Assembly: GCF_026210795.1 (NCBI RefSeq)
Contig: NC_089429.1
Coordinates: 7,931,223-7,995,222, forward strand
Origin: Rhizophagus irregularis
Taxonomy: Eukaryota; Glomeromycota; Glomeromycetes; Glomerales; Glomeraceae
DNA length: 64,000 nucleotides
Direction of reading: 5' to 3'
The position numbers were made by a program, and so were the translations under genes. Below the pieces are notes generated by a model. The model had not been told where the DNA came from. It ran no database searches and saw only the letters and a list, made by a program, of their open reading frames with translations. Positions within the stretch are counted from its first letter, which is position 1; each line of letters starts with the position of its first letter. This document shows, one piece after another, positions 43,916 through 53,931 of this stretch.

Positions 43916-45322
43916 ATGAGCTTTATTAATGAAAACCAATTAGTATCTGATAAAAATTCTAATCCCGTAAAAATTGATCATGAAAATTGTTATAACCCAG
44001 ATAATAAAAAATATTGGTGTAAAGAATGTGTTCCTCGTTGCATAATTGAAGGATGGACTAGTGGAAGTGATGATATTGATAATTTTATCAAGGATACGAT
44101 TTATGATGCATGTGAGAAATATGTTGGTGAATATAAATATGGCCCATCATTTCTTGAATGGGTTCCATTTGATAGATTTAAAGATATGAAAGAAATAGGT
44201 GAAGGTGGATTTGCAAAAGCGTATTCTGCAACTTGGACCGATGGTGATGCAAAATACACTAAACAAGATGATGGAAATTGGATAAAAAGAGAACCTGCAC
44301 CTTTGGAAATTGCTTTGAAAAGGCTAAATGGATCACAGATTATATCACCTGGTTTTATAAATGAGGTATTTTTTTTTTCATATGTATTTATTTATAATTT
44401 TAAAAACTATAAAAATATATTTAATTTATTTTAATCTGTATAATAGCTTAAAACACATTGGAAATTAAATTGCTCACAAAGTAATTCTTTAAAATTTTAT
44501 GGAATGACTAAAGACCCAAAAACTAAAGAATTTATTATGATTATGCGATATGCAACAGATGGAAATTTGAGAAATAAACTTGCAAGTAATTTTAACAAAA
44601 TTTTATGGAAACCAAAACTTAATTATTTACGTGAGTCAGCAATGGATCTTTCAAATTTACATGAATTAGGATATTTTCATGGAGATTTTCATAGTGGAAA
44701 TATATTACATATTGGCGAAGGAACTTTTGTGTCAGATTTTGGATTATCTGGACCATCAAATGAACAAAAATCAGATAAAAAAGTATATGGTGTATTGCCA
44801 TATATTGCTCCAGAAGTTTTAAATGGAAAACCATATACATTATCTTCAGATATTTATAGTTTTGGCGTAGTTATGGCTGAAGTATCATCTGGAAAACCAC
44901 CTTTTTATAAAAGAAATCATGATAGTAGTTTAGCATTAGAAATATGTAATGGACTCAGACCAGGATTTGGAAAAGGAACTCCTGAAATTTATAAGAAATT
45001 AGCTCATAGATGTATGAATGCTAATCCAAATCAAAGACCAACAGCTATTGAATTACATAATATATTAGATGATTGGGTGTGTTATAGTAATAATGAAAAA
45101 TATGGATATAAAGGAGAAGAAATTAAAGCTGTATTTGAAGAAGCTGATAAAGAAATACTAAATATTTCAACCTTATATGAAAAGAAACCTGATGCTATTT
45201 ATACTAGTAGAGCATTTACATTTAAAAATTTGTCAAAACCCATTAATTCATCTTTTATTGGTACTACATATCTTAATGAAGAAGGTAATAAGATATCATA
45301 TTTTTTAAATTTTATAAAATAA
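43916..45322 (+). CDS. TKL-like protein kinase, two exons (441 aa)
   Basis: Exons 43916-44365 and 44447-45322 join in phase across an 81-bp GT-AG intron that falls just after the conserved NE of helix C (FINE|LKTHWKLN). Residues about 25-45 carry four Cys (YNPDNKKYWCKECVPRC). The kinase domain spans about 88-350: glycine loop IGEGGFAK (94-101), ATP-anchoring Lys135 in EIALKRL, catalytic loop HGDFHSGNIL with Asp230 and Asn235, DFG at 247-249, and APE in YIAPEVL (271-273). The HRD arginine is Gly, a common variant in this fungal expansion, so activation-loop phosphorylation may not be required. About 90 residues follow the domain with no known fold. Serine/threonine kinase activity is likely; substrates are unknown. 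A broken relative lies at 13640-13840. Confidence 0.93.
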
Positions 45323-45905
45323 TTAAGATAATAATAACCAATTTTATTTATTATAATAGATTGTCAAGATTCTCAATTAATCAACTTAAAGATTTCTAGC
45401 ATATTAATATTAGAAGGTAAATATAATTTACTATATATTTATAATATTAATTTTACAATGATAAAAAATATATTAATGCTTTATTACTAACTTTTATTAA
45501 TAGATGAAGATAATGATAACTAAATAATATTATTATTTTCATTTTATATTTTATTTTTTTTTTGGAAATTACTAGTTATAACCTATTATATTGCAACAAA
45601 ATTAATAAGTTTAAATCAATATAACAATAAAATTTTTAATTTATATTTAGATAAATTGTTTATTTAATTTTTGATTTACTGATCACATGCAGAATTTTAC
45701 TATGTAATTTTTGAGTTAACAGTTAATCTTTATAATAAAATGCATTTATAAATACAAATCACCTAAATAAGGCCATACAAACTTGATTTTATGGTTTTCA
45801 TAATATAAAAATTTCATCAATAACCCGGCAACCCGGCTTTTAATTTTTTTTTCAAAAATTTTATATGCGAAATTTTTTTTCAATTTTTAAAAAATTCTCA
45901 CCTGG
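45323..45905. other. 3' region of the kinase gene and AT-rich DNA
   Basis: No gene is seen; AT-rich tracts only. Confidence 0.4.
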
Positions 45906-45910
45906 CATAG

Positions 45911-46133
45911 TAATAAGGGGATGGCCAGAAATGACGTAATTTAAATTTTAGGATTTTTGACCCCCCTCCCTCCCCATGTCATCATTCATTTTAGGAAATG
46001 TAAAATTAAAACATAATTCTGGCTAGAATTATATTAACTACAAGTGTCTAAAAATGGAAGATGTGTAACATCATCATGGTCTTAACCCCCCTCCCCCCTT
46101 AGAAAATGACGTCATTTCTGGCAGTTCCCTAAT
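45911..46133. mobile_element. MITE with TAAGGGGATGGCCAG / TTAGGGAACTGCCAG ends
   Basis: The left end (TAAGGGGATGGCCAG then AAATGACGTAAT) and the reverse complement of the right end (TTAGGGAACTGCCAG then AAATGACGTCAT) match over ~28 bp. Just inside, C-runs 'gacccccctccctcccc' and 'aacccccctcccccc' are present in both halves, in direct orientation. A central 'ataattctggctagaattat' palindrome resembles motifs in other elements here. No target duplication could be assigned. Confidence 0.75.
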
Positions 46134-46446
46134 ATAAAAAAATTTTTTTTAAGACTTAACAAAACTGACCCAGCCAGACTATGAAAACCATTTTTACTAC
46201 TTTGTGTCGTTTAAGTGATTATAAAAATCTTTTATAAAATGATTTAAATTAGCTGAAATTTTTATAAATAAACAAAAAAAATTATACTTTTAATGTGTTT
46301 GTTTAATTATTTACTTTAGAGAAACTTCAAATTCTAGCAAATTTCTTATATATAATATTTATTGCAATTCAATTTCATAAAATAAACAGCCTTATATATT
46401 TCTTTATAAAAAAAAATATAATAAAACTTTATTTTAATTTTAAGTA

Positions 46447-46640
46447 AAGCTCCGAACGGGTCAGTTCGGTGCCGTTTTAGTAAGGAACTGGATCTGAACT
46501 GAAAATCCCATCCGGTTTCAGTTCGGTTTTCTGATTTAGACCCAAACCGGAACTGGAACCGAATTTTTAATCTGAGCTGAACCGATATTATCGGTTCAGT
46601 CCAATATCAATTAGATGATCTAAAGATAATCTTTTTTTTT
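46447..46640. repeat. Left GGTTCGG-rich subterminal region of the composite element
   Basis: Many copies of GGTTCGGTT/AACCGGAAC and related words start right after the inverted terminus; the mirror region is 58590-58753. In hAT elements repeated subterminal motifs are transposase-binding sites (family knowledge), so that role is plausible here. Confidence 0.65.
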
Positions 46641-46659
46641 TAGTAACCTCCTTCTGCCA

Positions 46660-48000
46660 ATTTTCTTATGGAGGCTTAGTTCTTCACGGAAAGGTCCTTT
46701 AGGTTTTTGGCTTTTCTGCTCTTCACGGTTGGTTTTTTTTGTTTTGATTTTTTTTTGGTTTTCTTTACTAATTTCGTTTGTCTTCTTTCTTTTTTTAAGT
46801 TTCAGTTCTTTGCATTTTTCACAGAAAGATGTGCGTTTCTTTTTTTTTATTTTTCGGTTATTTTTTTTTTATTTCCTTTGCTAATTCCGTTCGCTTTCTT
46901 TCCTTATTTTAGGTTTTTGGTTCTTGTTCTTCGTGAAAAGGCAGGTGATTAAAATATTTCTTTTTTTTTCATTCTTTTGTTTTTTTTTATATTTCTTTTG
47001 CTAATTCCATTCTCCTTCTTCCTTATTTTAGGTTTTCAGTTCTTGTTCTTCGTGAAAAGGCAGGTAAATATTTCTTTTTTTTTCGTTCTTTCATTTTTTT
47101 TTATTTCTTTTGCTAATTCCGTTCTCCTTCTTCCTTATTTTAGGTTTTCGGTTCTTGTTCTTCGTGAAAAGGCAGGTGATTGAAATTTTTTTGTTTCTTT
47201 TTTTGTTTTTTCTTTTTTTTTATTTCTTTTGCTAATTCCGTTCTCCTTCTTCTTTATTTTAGGTTTTCAGTTCTTGTTCTTCGTGAAAAGGCAGGTGATT
47301 GAAATATTTCTTTTTTTTTTCGTTCTTTCATTTTTTTTATTTCTTTTGCTAATTCCGTTCTCCTTCTTCCTTATTTTAGGTTTTCAGTTCTTGTTCTTCG
47401 TGAAAAGGCAGGTGATTGAAATTTTTTTATTTCTTTTTTTCATTTTTTCATTTTTTTTATTTCTTTTGCTAATTCCGTTCTCCTTCTTCCTTATTTTAGG
47501 TTTTCGGTTCTTGTTCTTTGTGAAAAGGCAGGTGATTGAAATATTTCTTTTTTTTTCGTTTTTTCATTTTTTTTATTTCTTTTGCTAATTCTGTTCTCCT
47601 TCTTCCTTATTTTAGGTTTTCAGTTCTTGTTCTTCGTGAAAAGGCAGGTGATAGAAATATTTCTTTTTTTTTCGTTCTTTCATTTTTTTATTTCTTTTGC
47701 TAATTCTGTTCTCCTTTTTCCTTATTTTAGGTTTTCGGTTCTTGTTCTTCGTGAAAAGGCACGTGATTGAAATGTTTTTGTTTCTTTTTTTTCGTTCTTT
47801 CGTTCTTTCATTTTTTTTTTATTTCTTTTGCTAATTCCGTTCTCCTTCTTCCTCCTTTTAGGTTTTCAGTTCTTGTTCTTCATGAAAAGGCAGGTGATTG
47901 AAATTTTTTTATTTCTTTTTTTTCATTTTTTCATTTTCCTTTACTAATTTCATATTTTACTTTTAAGTTTTTGGTGCTTCGCGATCATAAGTATGTTGTT
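46660..48000 (+). repeat. Left satellite arm: ~9 units of ~115 bp
   Basis: Each unit contains 'tgctaattccgttctccttc', 'ttattttaggttttc', 'agttcttgttcttcgtgaaa' and 'ggcaggtgattgaaa', separated by T/C tracts. Unit starts are near 46880, 46997, 47110, 47229, 47345, 47465, 47581, 47696 and 47830. The reverse complement of the same unit forms the right arm. The Phe/Leu/Ser-rich frames that read through are artefacts of the repeat. Confidence 0.92.
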
Positions 48001-48059
48001 TATTATGCAATTCCCCAATAGACTCAGCAGACTGCTTTTTATTCTGATGAACTTAATGT

Positions 48060-48560
48060 TTAACTTTTTTTTATTTTATTTTTTTTTATTTTTTCGTCTA
48101 TTTTTTTATTGTTCGGTTATTTTTTTGATTTTCGTTTTGATTTTTCGTAATTTTTCATTTATTTTTTTTTATTTTTTCATCTATTTTTTTATTGTTCGGT
48201 TATTTTTTTGATTTTTGTTTTGATTTTTCGTAATTTTTTGTTTATTTTTTTTGTTTTTTCGTCTATTTTTTTATTGTTCGGTTATTTTTTTGATTTTTGT
48301 TTTGATTTTTCATAATTTTTCGTTTATTTTTTTTTATTTTTTCGTCTATTTTTTTATTGTTCGGTTATTTTTTTGATTTTTGTTTTGATTTTTCGTAATT
48401 TTTCGTTTATTTTTTTTATTTTTTTGTTTATTTTTTTATTGTTCGGTTATTTTTTTGATTTTTGTTTTGATTTTTCGTAATTTTTTATTTTTTTGTCTAT
48501 TTTTTTATTGTTCGGTTATTTTTTGATTTTCGTTTTGATTTTTCGTAATTTTTCATTTAT
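48060..48560 (+). repeat. Second tandem array, ~85-bp T-rich units
   Basis: Six or so copies of a unit containing 'tattgttcggttattttttt', 'gatttt(c/t)gttttgattttt' and 'cgtaattttt' are in tandem, followed to 48780 by degenerate 'ttttcgttta' units. Unlike the 115-bp array, I did not find its mirror on the right side, so the two arms are not fully symmetric. Confidence 0.85.
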
Positions 48561-48943
48561 TTTTTTTTTTTTTTTTTTTATTTTTTTATTTTTTTTAATT
48601 TTGTTTGTTTTATTTAATTTTCGTTTATTTTTTTGGTTTTTTTATTTTTGTTTTATTTTTTTTTAATTTTCGTTTATTTTTGTTTAATTTTCATTTATTT
48701 TTGTTTAATTTTCATTTATTTTTTTTTATTTTTCGTCAATATTTTATCTATAAAAAAAAATTTCAAAAAAAAAGATCAGCGATTTTGATTCATTTTAATA
48801 AATAAATAATTTTTAATATTTCTAATAATTTTAATTTTATTTAACGATAAGTAAATATAAAATAATATAACGTTTTTAAGCAATATAAAAAAAATACTAC
48901 AAGTATATAAAATATTTTTAATGAACAAAAATAATAAAGTAAC

Positions 48944-49378
48944 TAAGGTTGCTTGCCGAAATCAAGTAGTTTAGGCCAAGGCCAAAACTTTTTTAAACCG
49001 AAAGTTTAGGCAATTAAAAGTAAATTTGCCGAAATTATATAATGCCGAAACTTTTACCGAAAGGCCGAAATTTGGCCGAAATTATTGGCCAACATTAATA
49101 CTATAATTCTGGCCGGAATAATGATCGACACGTAAATTTCCTTTTATGGAATTTTGTGTAACATTTGTGCGACACATTTCTCCGATTTTACTGGGAAACA
49201 AAATTTCCTTTTTTGGAATTTGTGTAACGTCACGTGACACAATGTCATAATTTCGGCCGAATTTTAATTTTGGCCAAAATTAAGACCGAGTTTCGGCCTA
49301 ATTTCGGCATTTTCGGCATTTGATTTGATTGGCCGAAACCTTTCAGAATTTCCTTTTTAGTTTCGGCAGGCAACCTTA
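48944..49378. mobile_element. hAT-type MITE (435 bp) with exact 8-bp target duplication
   Basis: The ends TAAGGTTGCTTGCCGAAA and TAAGGTTGCCTGCCGAAA are inverted, one mismatch in 18, and fit the hAT YARNG pattern. AAAGTAAC flanks both sides (48936-48943 and 49379-49386). The interior is full of 'ggccgaaa' words and contains 'gtgtcacgtgacgtta' (minus strand) and 'gttacacaaaattcc', shared with other elements in the window. It inserted exactly at the stop codon and 3' end of the hAT transposase pseudogene. Confidence 0.92.
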
Positions 49379-49976
49379 AAAGTAACTAATTCGTATTTTT
49401 ATGTTTTAACCATGCTTTTAAGCACATCGATTTTCTAATCGTTTCCGGATTTAAACTACATCATCTTTGAGTTATCAAATCCGTTTCACCAGAGAATACT
49501 CTATCAACTGGTACACTTGTTCCTATTTGAAATTACAAAATTAATATAAAATAATTAAATTTAACCAATTAAAAATAAAATATATACCAGGAATTGCTAA
49601 AAAATCCCGGGCCATTTTGGATAAATTTGGAAATTTATTTTCGTGAACCTAATAAAAGAAATTTAACATTTTAATAAAAATTTCTTATACGCAATACCAT
49701 TTATTTAAGATTTTACCATTGCTAAACTTAACCGTGGTTATTACAACCACCCTGGTTATTTCACCATCTTTCATGGTTTTATAACCATATATACGTGGTT
49801 AAAACACCACTCTACTGTATGTCATGTGATCTATGAAATTTGTATTACGTTCGACGATAAACTCGTTAGTAAATTTTATTTCTTTATTATACTGATATTA
49901 ATTATTATCACTAGTTTATTACTACATTATTTATATTAATATTATTACAACAGAATCTCTACACTATAATAAAAAT

Positions 49977-52754
49977 CTATGCATTATTACCACAATTCTT
50001 TCGATAATGACCTAATTTCCCACAATTTTTACATTTTCGCTGTCCACGACTAAGATTTACTTCAGCTGCAGCTGCACTTGTTTCTGCATTTTGTTCATCG
50101 TTATGACTTACATTTGTAATTTCTTTAAAAGGTCTTTTATTTCTAGCAATTTCCACTGCACTCTTCAATCTTTTAGGTGGACGTCCACGAACATTGTATA
50201 CAATTGGATTTGGAATATGATTAGGATCATTTTGATATGTTCCATTAGTTTGCTGAGTATTAAGATGAATATGAGAAGACATAAATCTATTACACAACCC
50301 AACTAATTCATCAACAGAATCTGTCTTAATTGCTAAATTTAATGCTTTTGTTACACATTCATGTCCCTCAATAAACTGTTGCTTTTGTTTTGATAATTTT
50401 TTTACCGGCTCTGTATCAATGACTTTTCCTCTTAATATACTTAAAATTTGACACTTTGGTGTTAATGGATTATCAATATAAGATTCTTCCTGAACAATAC
50501 TAATAGATCTTGTTATTGAAGTATCTATTGTTGAATCAAAAACTTTATCATCATTAAACCATCTACGATTAATTAATGCCATTGTAAATTGTGCATTACT
50601 GGTATATCTCATTAAGCAAAAAAAGTGTCGGCAAGGTATGCCAAAGTTAATAATTGTAAAGCATGTACATAAGAAGGACCCATCATTTAAAATTAAAATA
50701 TAATGATTCCAACTTGAAACCATAGGTCTAATGATCCATAAAGAAGTAATAGATTGTTGTTCAACACATTCCAATAGTGTTTTCAAGTTAATTTGCGGTT
50801 TTTTATACATTTCTTCAAGATAACCTTCGGTTGTATTATCAATATCACCCTGTAACTAAATATACGATTACAAATCAGTTTATAATATACTTAATTATAA
50901 AAGTAAATAAAAAGTTATTACTCACATTAATATATTCTTCAAGGTTGCCATTAAATTGTTGAGCTGTATATAAAAAACTTTCAGAAATTTGATCACGAAC
51001 TCTATTATGCATATTAGGCAACAAATAACTCTGAATTTCTTCATCAATTGATTTATATATTGTATTATAAACTGTTGGCAATGAAATATTTGGTTGTTTT
51101 TGCAATTGCTGATTAATTAACACACTTTCTGCTTCCAAATCACACCGACCCATCAGAACATTAAATAATTGACAAAGCCCAGTACTACGATTTGTATCAG
51201 ATGCAATAATAGAATTCATCGCTTCTACTCTTGAAGTACTTTGAATGCCAGCAGTAAACATTTTACGATTATAACAAAATGCCCATGCAGCCCGATTTTG
51301 ATCTAAAACTCGGTTTAGATATGGAACTGCTAATGGATAATCATTTTTCAATTTTTCCCAATAGAAATTAAACTTCTCAACATTTAAACTATTTCGTGCC
51401 TTATAAAATTCTTTGTGAAATTGAGCAAAATTTGATCCAAGAATACTCTTTAATTTCTTTTGAATATTTTGATCAATATGATAAATACAGATAAAATGTA
51501 CTGTTGTATCAAAAACACCCTTAATAGCTCGGAACATTGCAGGATCTCCATCGGTATATATTGAATGTGGTACAACATTTCCTGTAGCAATTTTTACATT
51601 TTCATAAATCCATTTAAACGTAGCTTCAGTTTCATCATCAACCAAAGCACATGCAACCAATCTGGTATGATTATCACAGTCAACACAAACAATAATATTT
51701 AAAGTTAAATCATACCGATTTTTTTTATATGTTGAATCATTAACTACAATATCATGATAACGTAGCCAAAGCTGTTTTTGCATTGGAGACATCCAAAATA
51801 TTGAAGTAAGCCTTCCATCTGTTTCATCAAAACGAGCTTGATAATACCATTCTGGATTTTTAGTTTGAAGTTCTCTCAGCAAATTAAGTAAATTTGTTGC
51901 ATACGTGATAGTAATACAGGTAGGTGTTAAAGGTTTGCATTCTTGAATAATTATAAAGTGTTTTTTAGTTTTTAATGTATATATTGTTGTGGATATTTTC
52001 GCATTGAGTAAATTTCGAATAATCTTAGCACCAATTGAAGGTCCCTCCACTATGTCATATAAAATTTTATATCAGCTTTTATTTCCTCAGAAAAACGTCG
52101 GTATTTAGGTGAAATTTTATGTATTAATGGATTCAATGAATGATTGTGATCATCGTTAAACGAAGTCAAATGAATTAGGGGAGATGTTTTAGGCCAATTC
52201 AAGCTAGCTTTCCAGGGACATCCAATTGAATTTGAAGTACGTTGGCGTTGCTTTGATATATCAGTTACTTTATTTGGCTTGTAATTACCTGAAAAAGTAC
52301 ATGAATAAGTCCTTCTAACAAGGCGTTGTGAACCATCCCCCAAGGTAACATAATCTCCCCGGCACTTTCTTATAGCAAAACCCTTTGATAGTGCATATTC
52401 ATCAAAAAATTTATCAACATCTTCCCATGAATCAAATTCTTTACCAGTACTCAACACTTGTTCCTCATGTTCACTTTCAAATCCATTTTTATAATCTTCA
52501 TAATGATCATTTTCAGAACTATTATCAAGGAAACCTAAAAAAAAAATAACAAACTTGATTAATAAATAACGCACCTAACCTAAACAAACTTTCCTTACCC
52601 TAACCCTAACCCTAACCCTAACCCTAACCCTAACCCTAACCTCTAACTCTAACCCTAACCCTAACCCTAATCGCTAACTTCTTACTATCCTAAACTATTC
52701 CAATACGAAAAAAAACTAAAAAAAAGACCCACCTATATCAGAGTCCTCGGTCAT
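49977..52754 (-). pseudogene. MULE transposase (FAR1-like, MULE, SWIM, CCHC), one frameshift
   Basis: Exon 1 (52733-52754, MTEDSDIG) joins exon 2 (50926-52534, GFLDNSSEN onward), then exon 3 (49977-50855). In order: a FAR1-type DNA-binding domain (FDSWEDVDKFFDEYALSKGF, RRTYSCTFSG, GCPWKASLNW, HNHSL). Then the MULE catalytic core with IVVNDSTYKKNRY, SIYTDGDPAMFRA, FICIYHIDQN and SRVEAMNS. Then a SWIM zinc finger (CTCFTIINFGIPCRHFFCL), a basic GRPPKR AT-hook-like motif, and a C-terminal CCHC knuckle (CKNCGKLGHYRKNC). A one-base frameshift near 52052 breaks exon 2 between IKFYMT and IVEGPSIGAK; otherwise it is open. The transposase acts in the nucleus on its own TIRs. It may be only recently inactivated, or the frameshift may be a sequence error. 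Confidence 0.9.
52595..52672 (-). repeat. Interstitial telomeric repeat inside the MULE's first intron
   Basis: About 12 units of CCCTAA, mostly perfect, lie within the intron between MULE exons 1 and 2 (52535-52732). The G-rich strand is on minus, so it is transcribed as UUAGGG in the pre-mRNA. Far better preserved than the array at 13944. Confidence 0.92.
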
Positions 52755-53566
52755 AATGAATAAATATCAAGGGATAGTAATATAAAATGAGTGAAAAAAG
52801 TTTATTATAGAAAATAAGTAAACGAAATAAATGAAATAAATGAATAAATGATACGAAACAAATGAGGTAGATAAAATAAATAAGGTAAAAAAAAGAGAAT
52901 AAGCGTGAGAAAGAGGGTAAGAAAGAGCGTGAGAAAGAGCGTAAGCTAGAAAAGATAATCAGGTAGTATAAAAATAGTCTAAATGTACATCACATAATCA
53001 TATCACGTGATTAATACGTAAATCTCAATTTTTAAAATTTTTTAAAAATTTTAAATTTTTTAAATTTTATGGTTATAATAACCAGTGGTTAGTCATAGTT
53101 ATTACCTTAAGATTTACCTTCCAAAATGCTAAAACATCCATATCAAAATTTTCTGGTGGTTCACTAAGGTATGCTTCTAATTCATCAGTAAAAGATGTTT
53201 TTCGCTTTTTAAACATATGAGCTGCAAGAGAACTTTGATTATTATTATTTTGATTATCATTTTCATTATTTTTTGGTTTATATTTGGTTAACCATAATTC
53301 TTTAATTTGTTTTTTATATGTATCTATATACCCAACTTCAAATTCGTTATCTATATAGTACTGAAGTTTATGCCGTGGATCTATTACTATAAATAAATAA
53401 TTTGATTAATAATTTTGGGTAAAAACAAACCAAATATATACATTTACGTACTAGTAGCAATCACATAGACAAGTCCGTCTGAGCTTGGATAATATTGTTG
53501 CAATTTATTTTTGGCATTATTAGCAGCATTTATAATATCATCTGATCTTGTGGCTTCTTCAAGAAA

Positions 53567-53931
53567 CTTTACTAAAAATGACCAATTTTTTGAAATATTT
53601 TTATAGACCTAGATACAATGGCTTTCAAAACAATTGTGCAATTATTTTGTAAAATTTTTAAAATATATCAAGATATATTTAAGGTATTTTTGAGATTAAA
53701 ATATTAAAATAATATCAAAGTTAATTATATTATAATAATAAAATAATAACAAAAACATTAAAAAATTATTGTGATATTATTTTGAGTTATTTTTATAGAC
53801 CTAGATACAATACAATTACAAAATAATAGCAAAAATATAATAAAAACATTTTGATGTATTAAATGTATTTTTATAGTATTTTAAAATTATTACAAAATCA
53901 TTTCAAAAAATTGGCCATTTTTAGTAAAGAA
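53567..53931. mobile_element. Palindromic MITE inside exon 7 of the hAT transposase
   Basis: CTTTACTAAAAATGACCAAT at the left and CTTTACTAAAAATGGCCAAT (reverse complement of the right end) extend as inverted repeats for over 30 bp. TA/TA within the ends could be a Tc1-type target site. The interior has a direct repeat 'atttttatagacctagatac'. Its insertion separates NYLIDNIEDFF from KFLEEATRSDD of the transposase. Confidence 0.8.

Larger units (their letters stand above)
49716..53107 (-). mobile_element. MULE (Mutator-like) transposon nested in a hAT intron
   Basis: It is flanked by TTAAGATTTTA (49705-49715) and TTAAGATTTA (ending 53116), a 9-11-bp target duplication with one base slip, as expected for MULEs. 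The ends share an inverted block near TAACC(G/A)..TGGTTATTA(C/T)AACCA (about 49728-49755 against 53066-53095). Insertion is seven or so bases downstream of the 5' splice site of hAT intron 8. The element encodes the transposase at 49977-52754. Confidence 0.85.

Noticed and set aside
46707-48805. Chains of 60-120 codon frames rich in Phe, Leu and Ser, resembling membrane proteins
   Set aside because: They are translations of the ~115-bp and ~85-bp T-rich tandem units. Each frame repeats the same peptide with the unit period and shows no independent start or domain.
50875-52574. Two separate genes in the MULE, one starting near 52050
   Set aside because: The apparent second start is a GTG inside a continuous transposase. 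The two frames join as one exon with a one-base shift near 52052.
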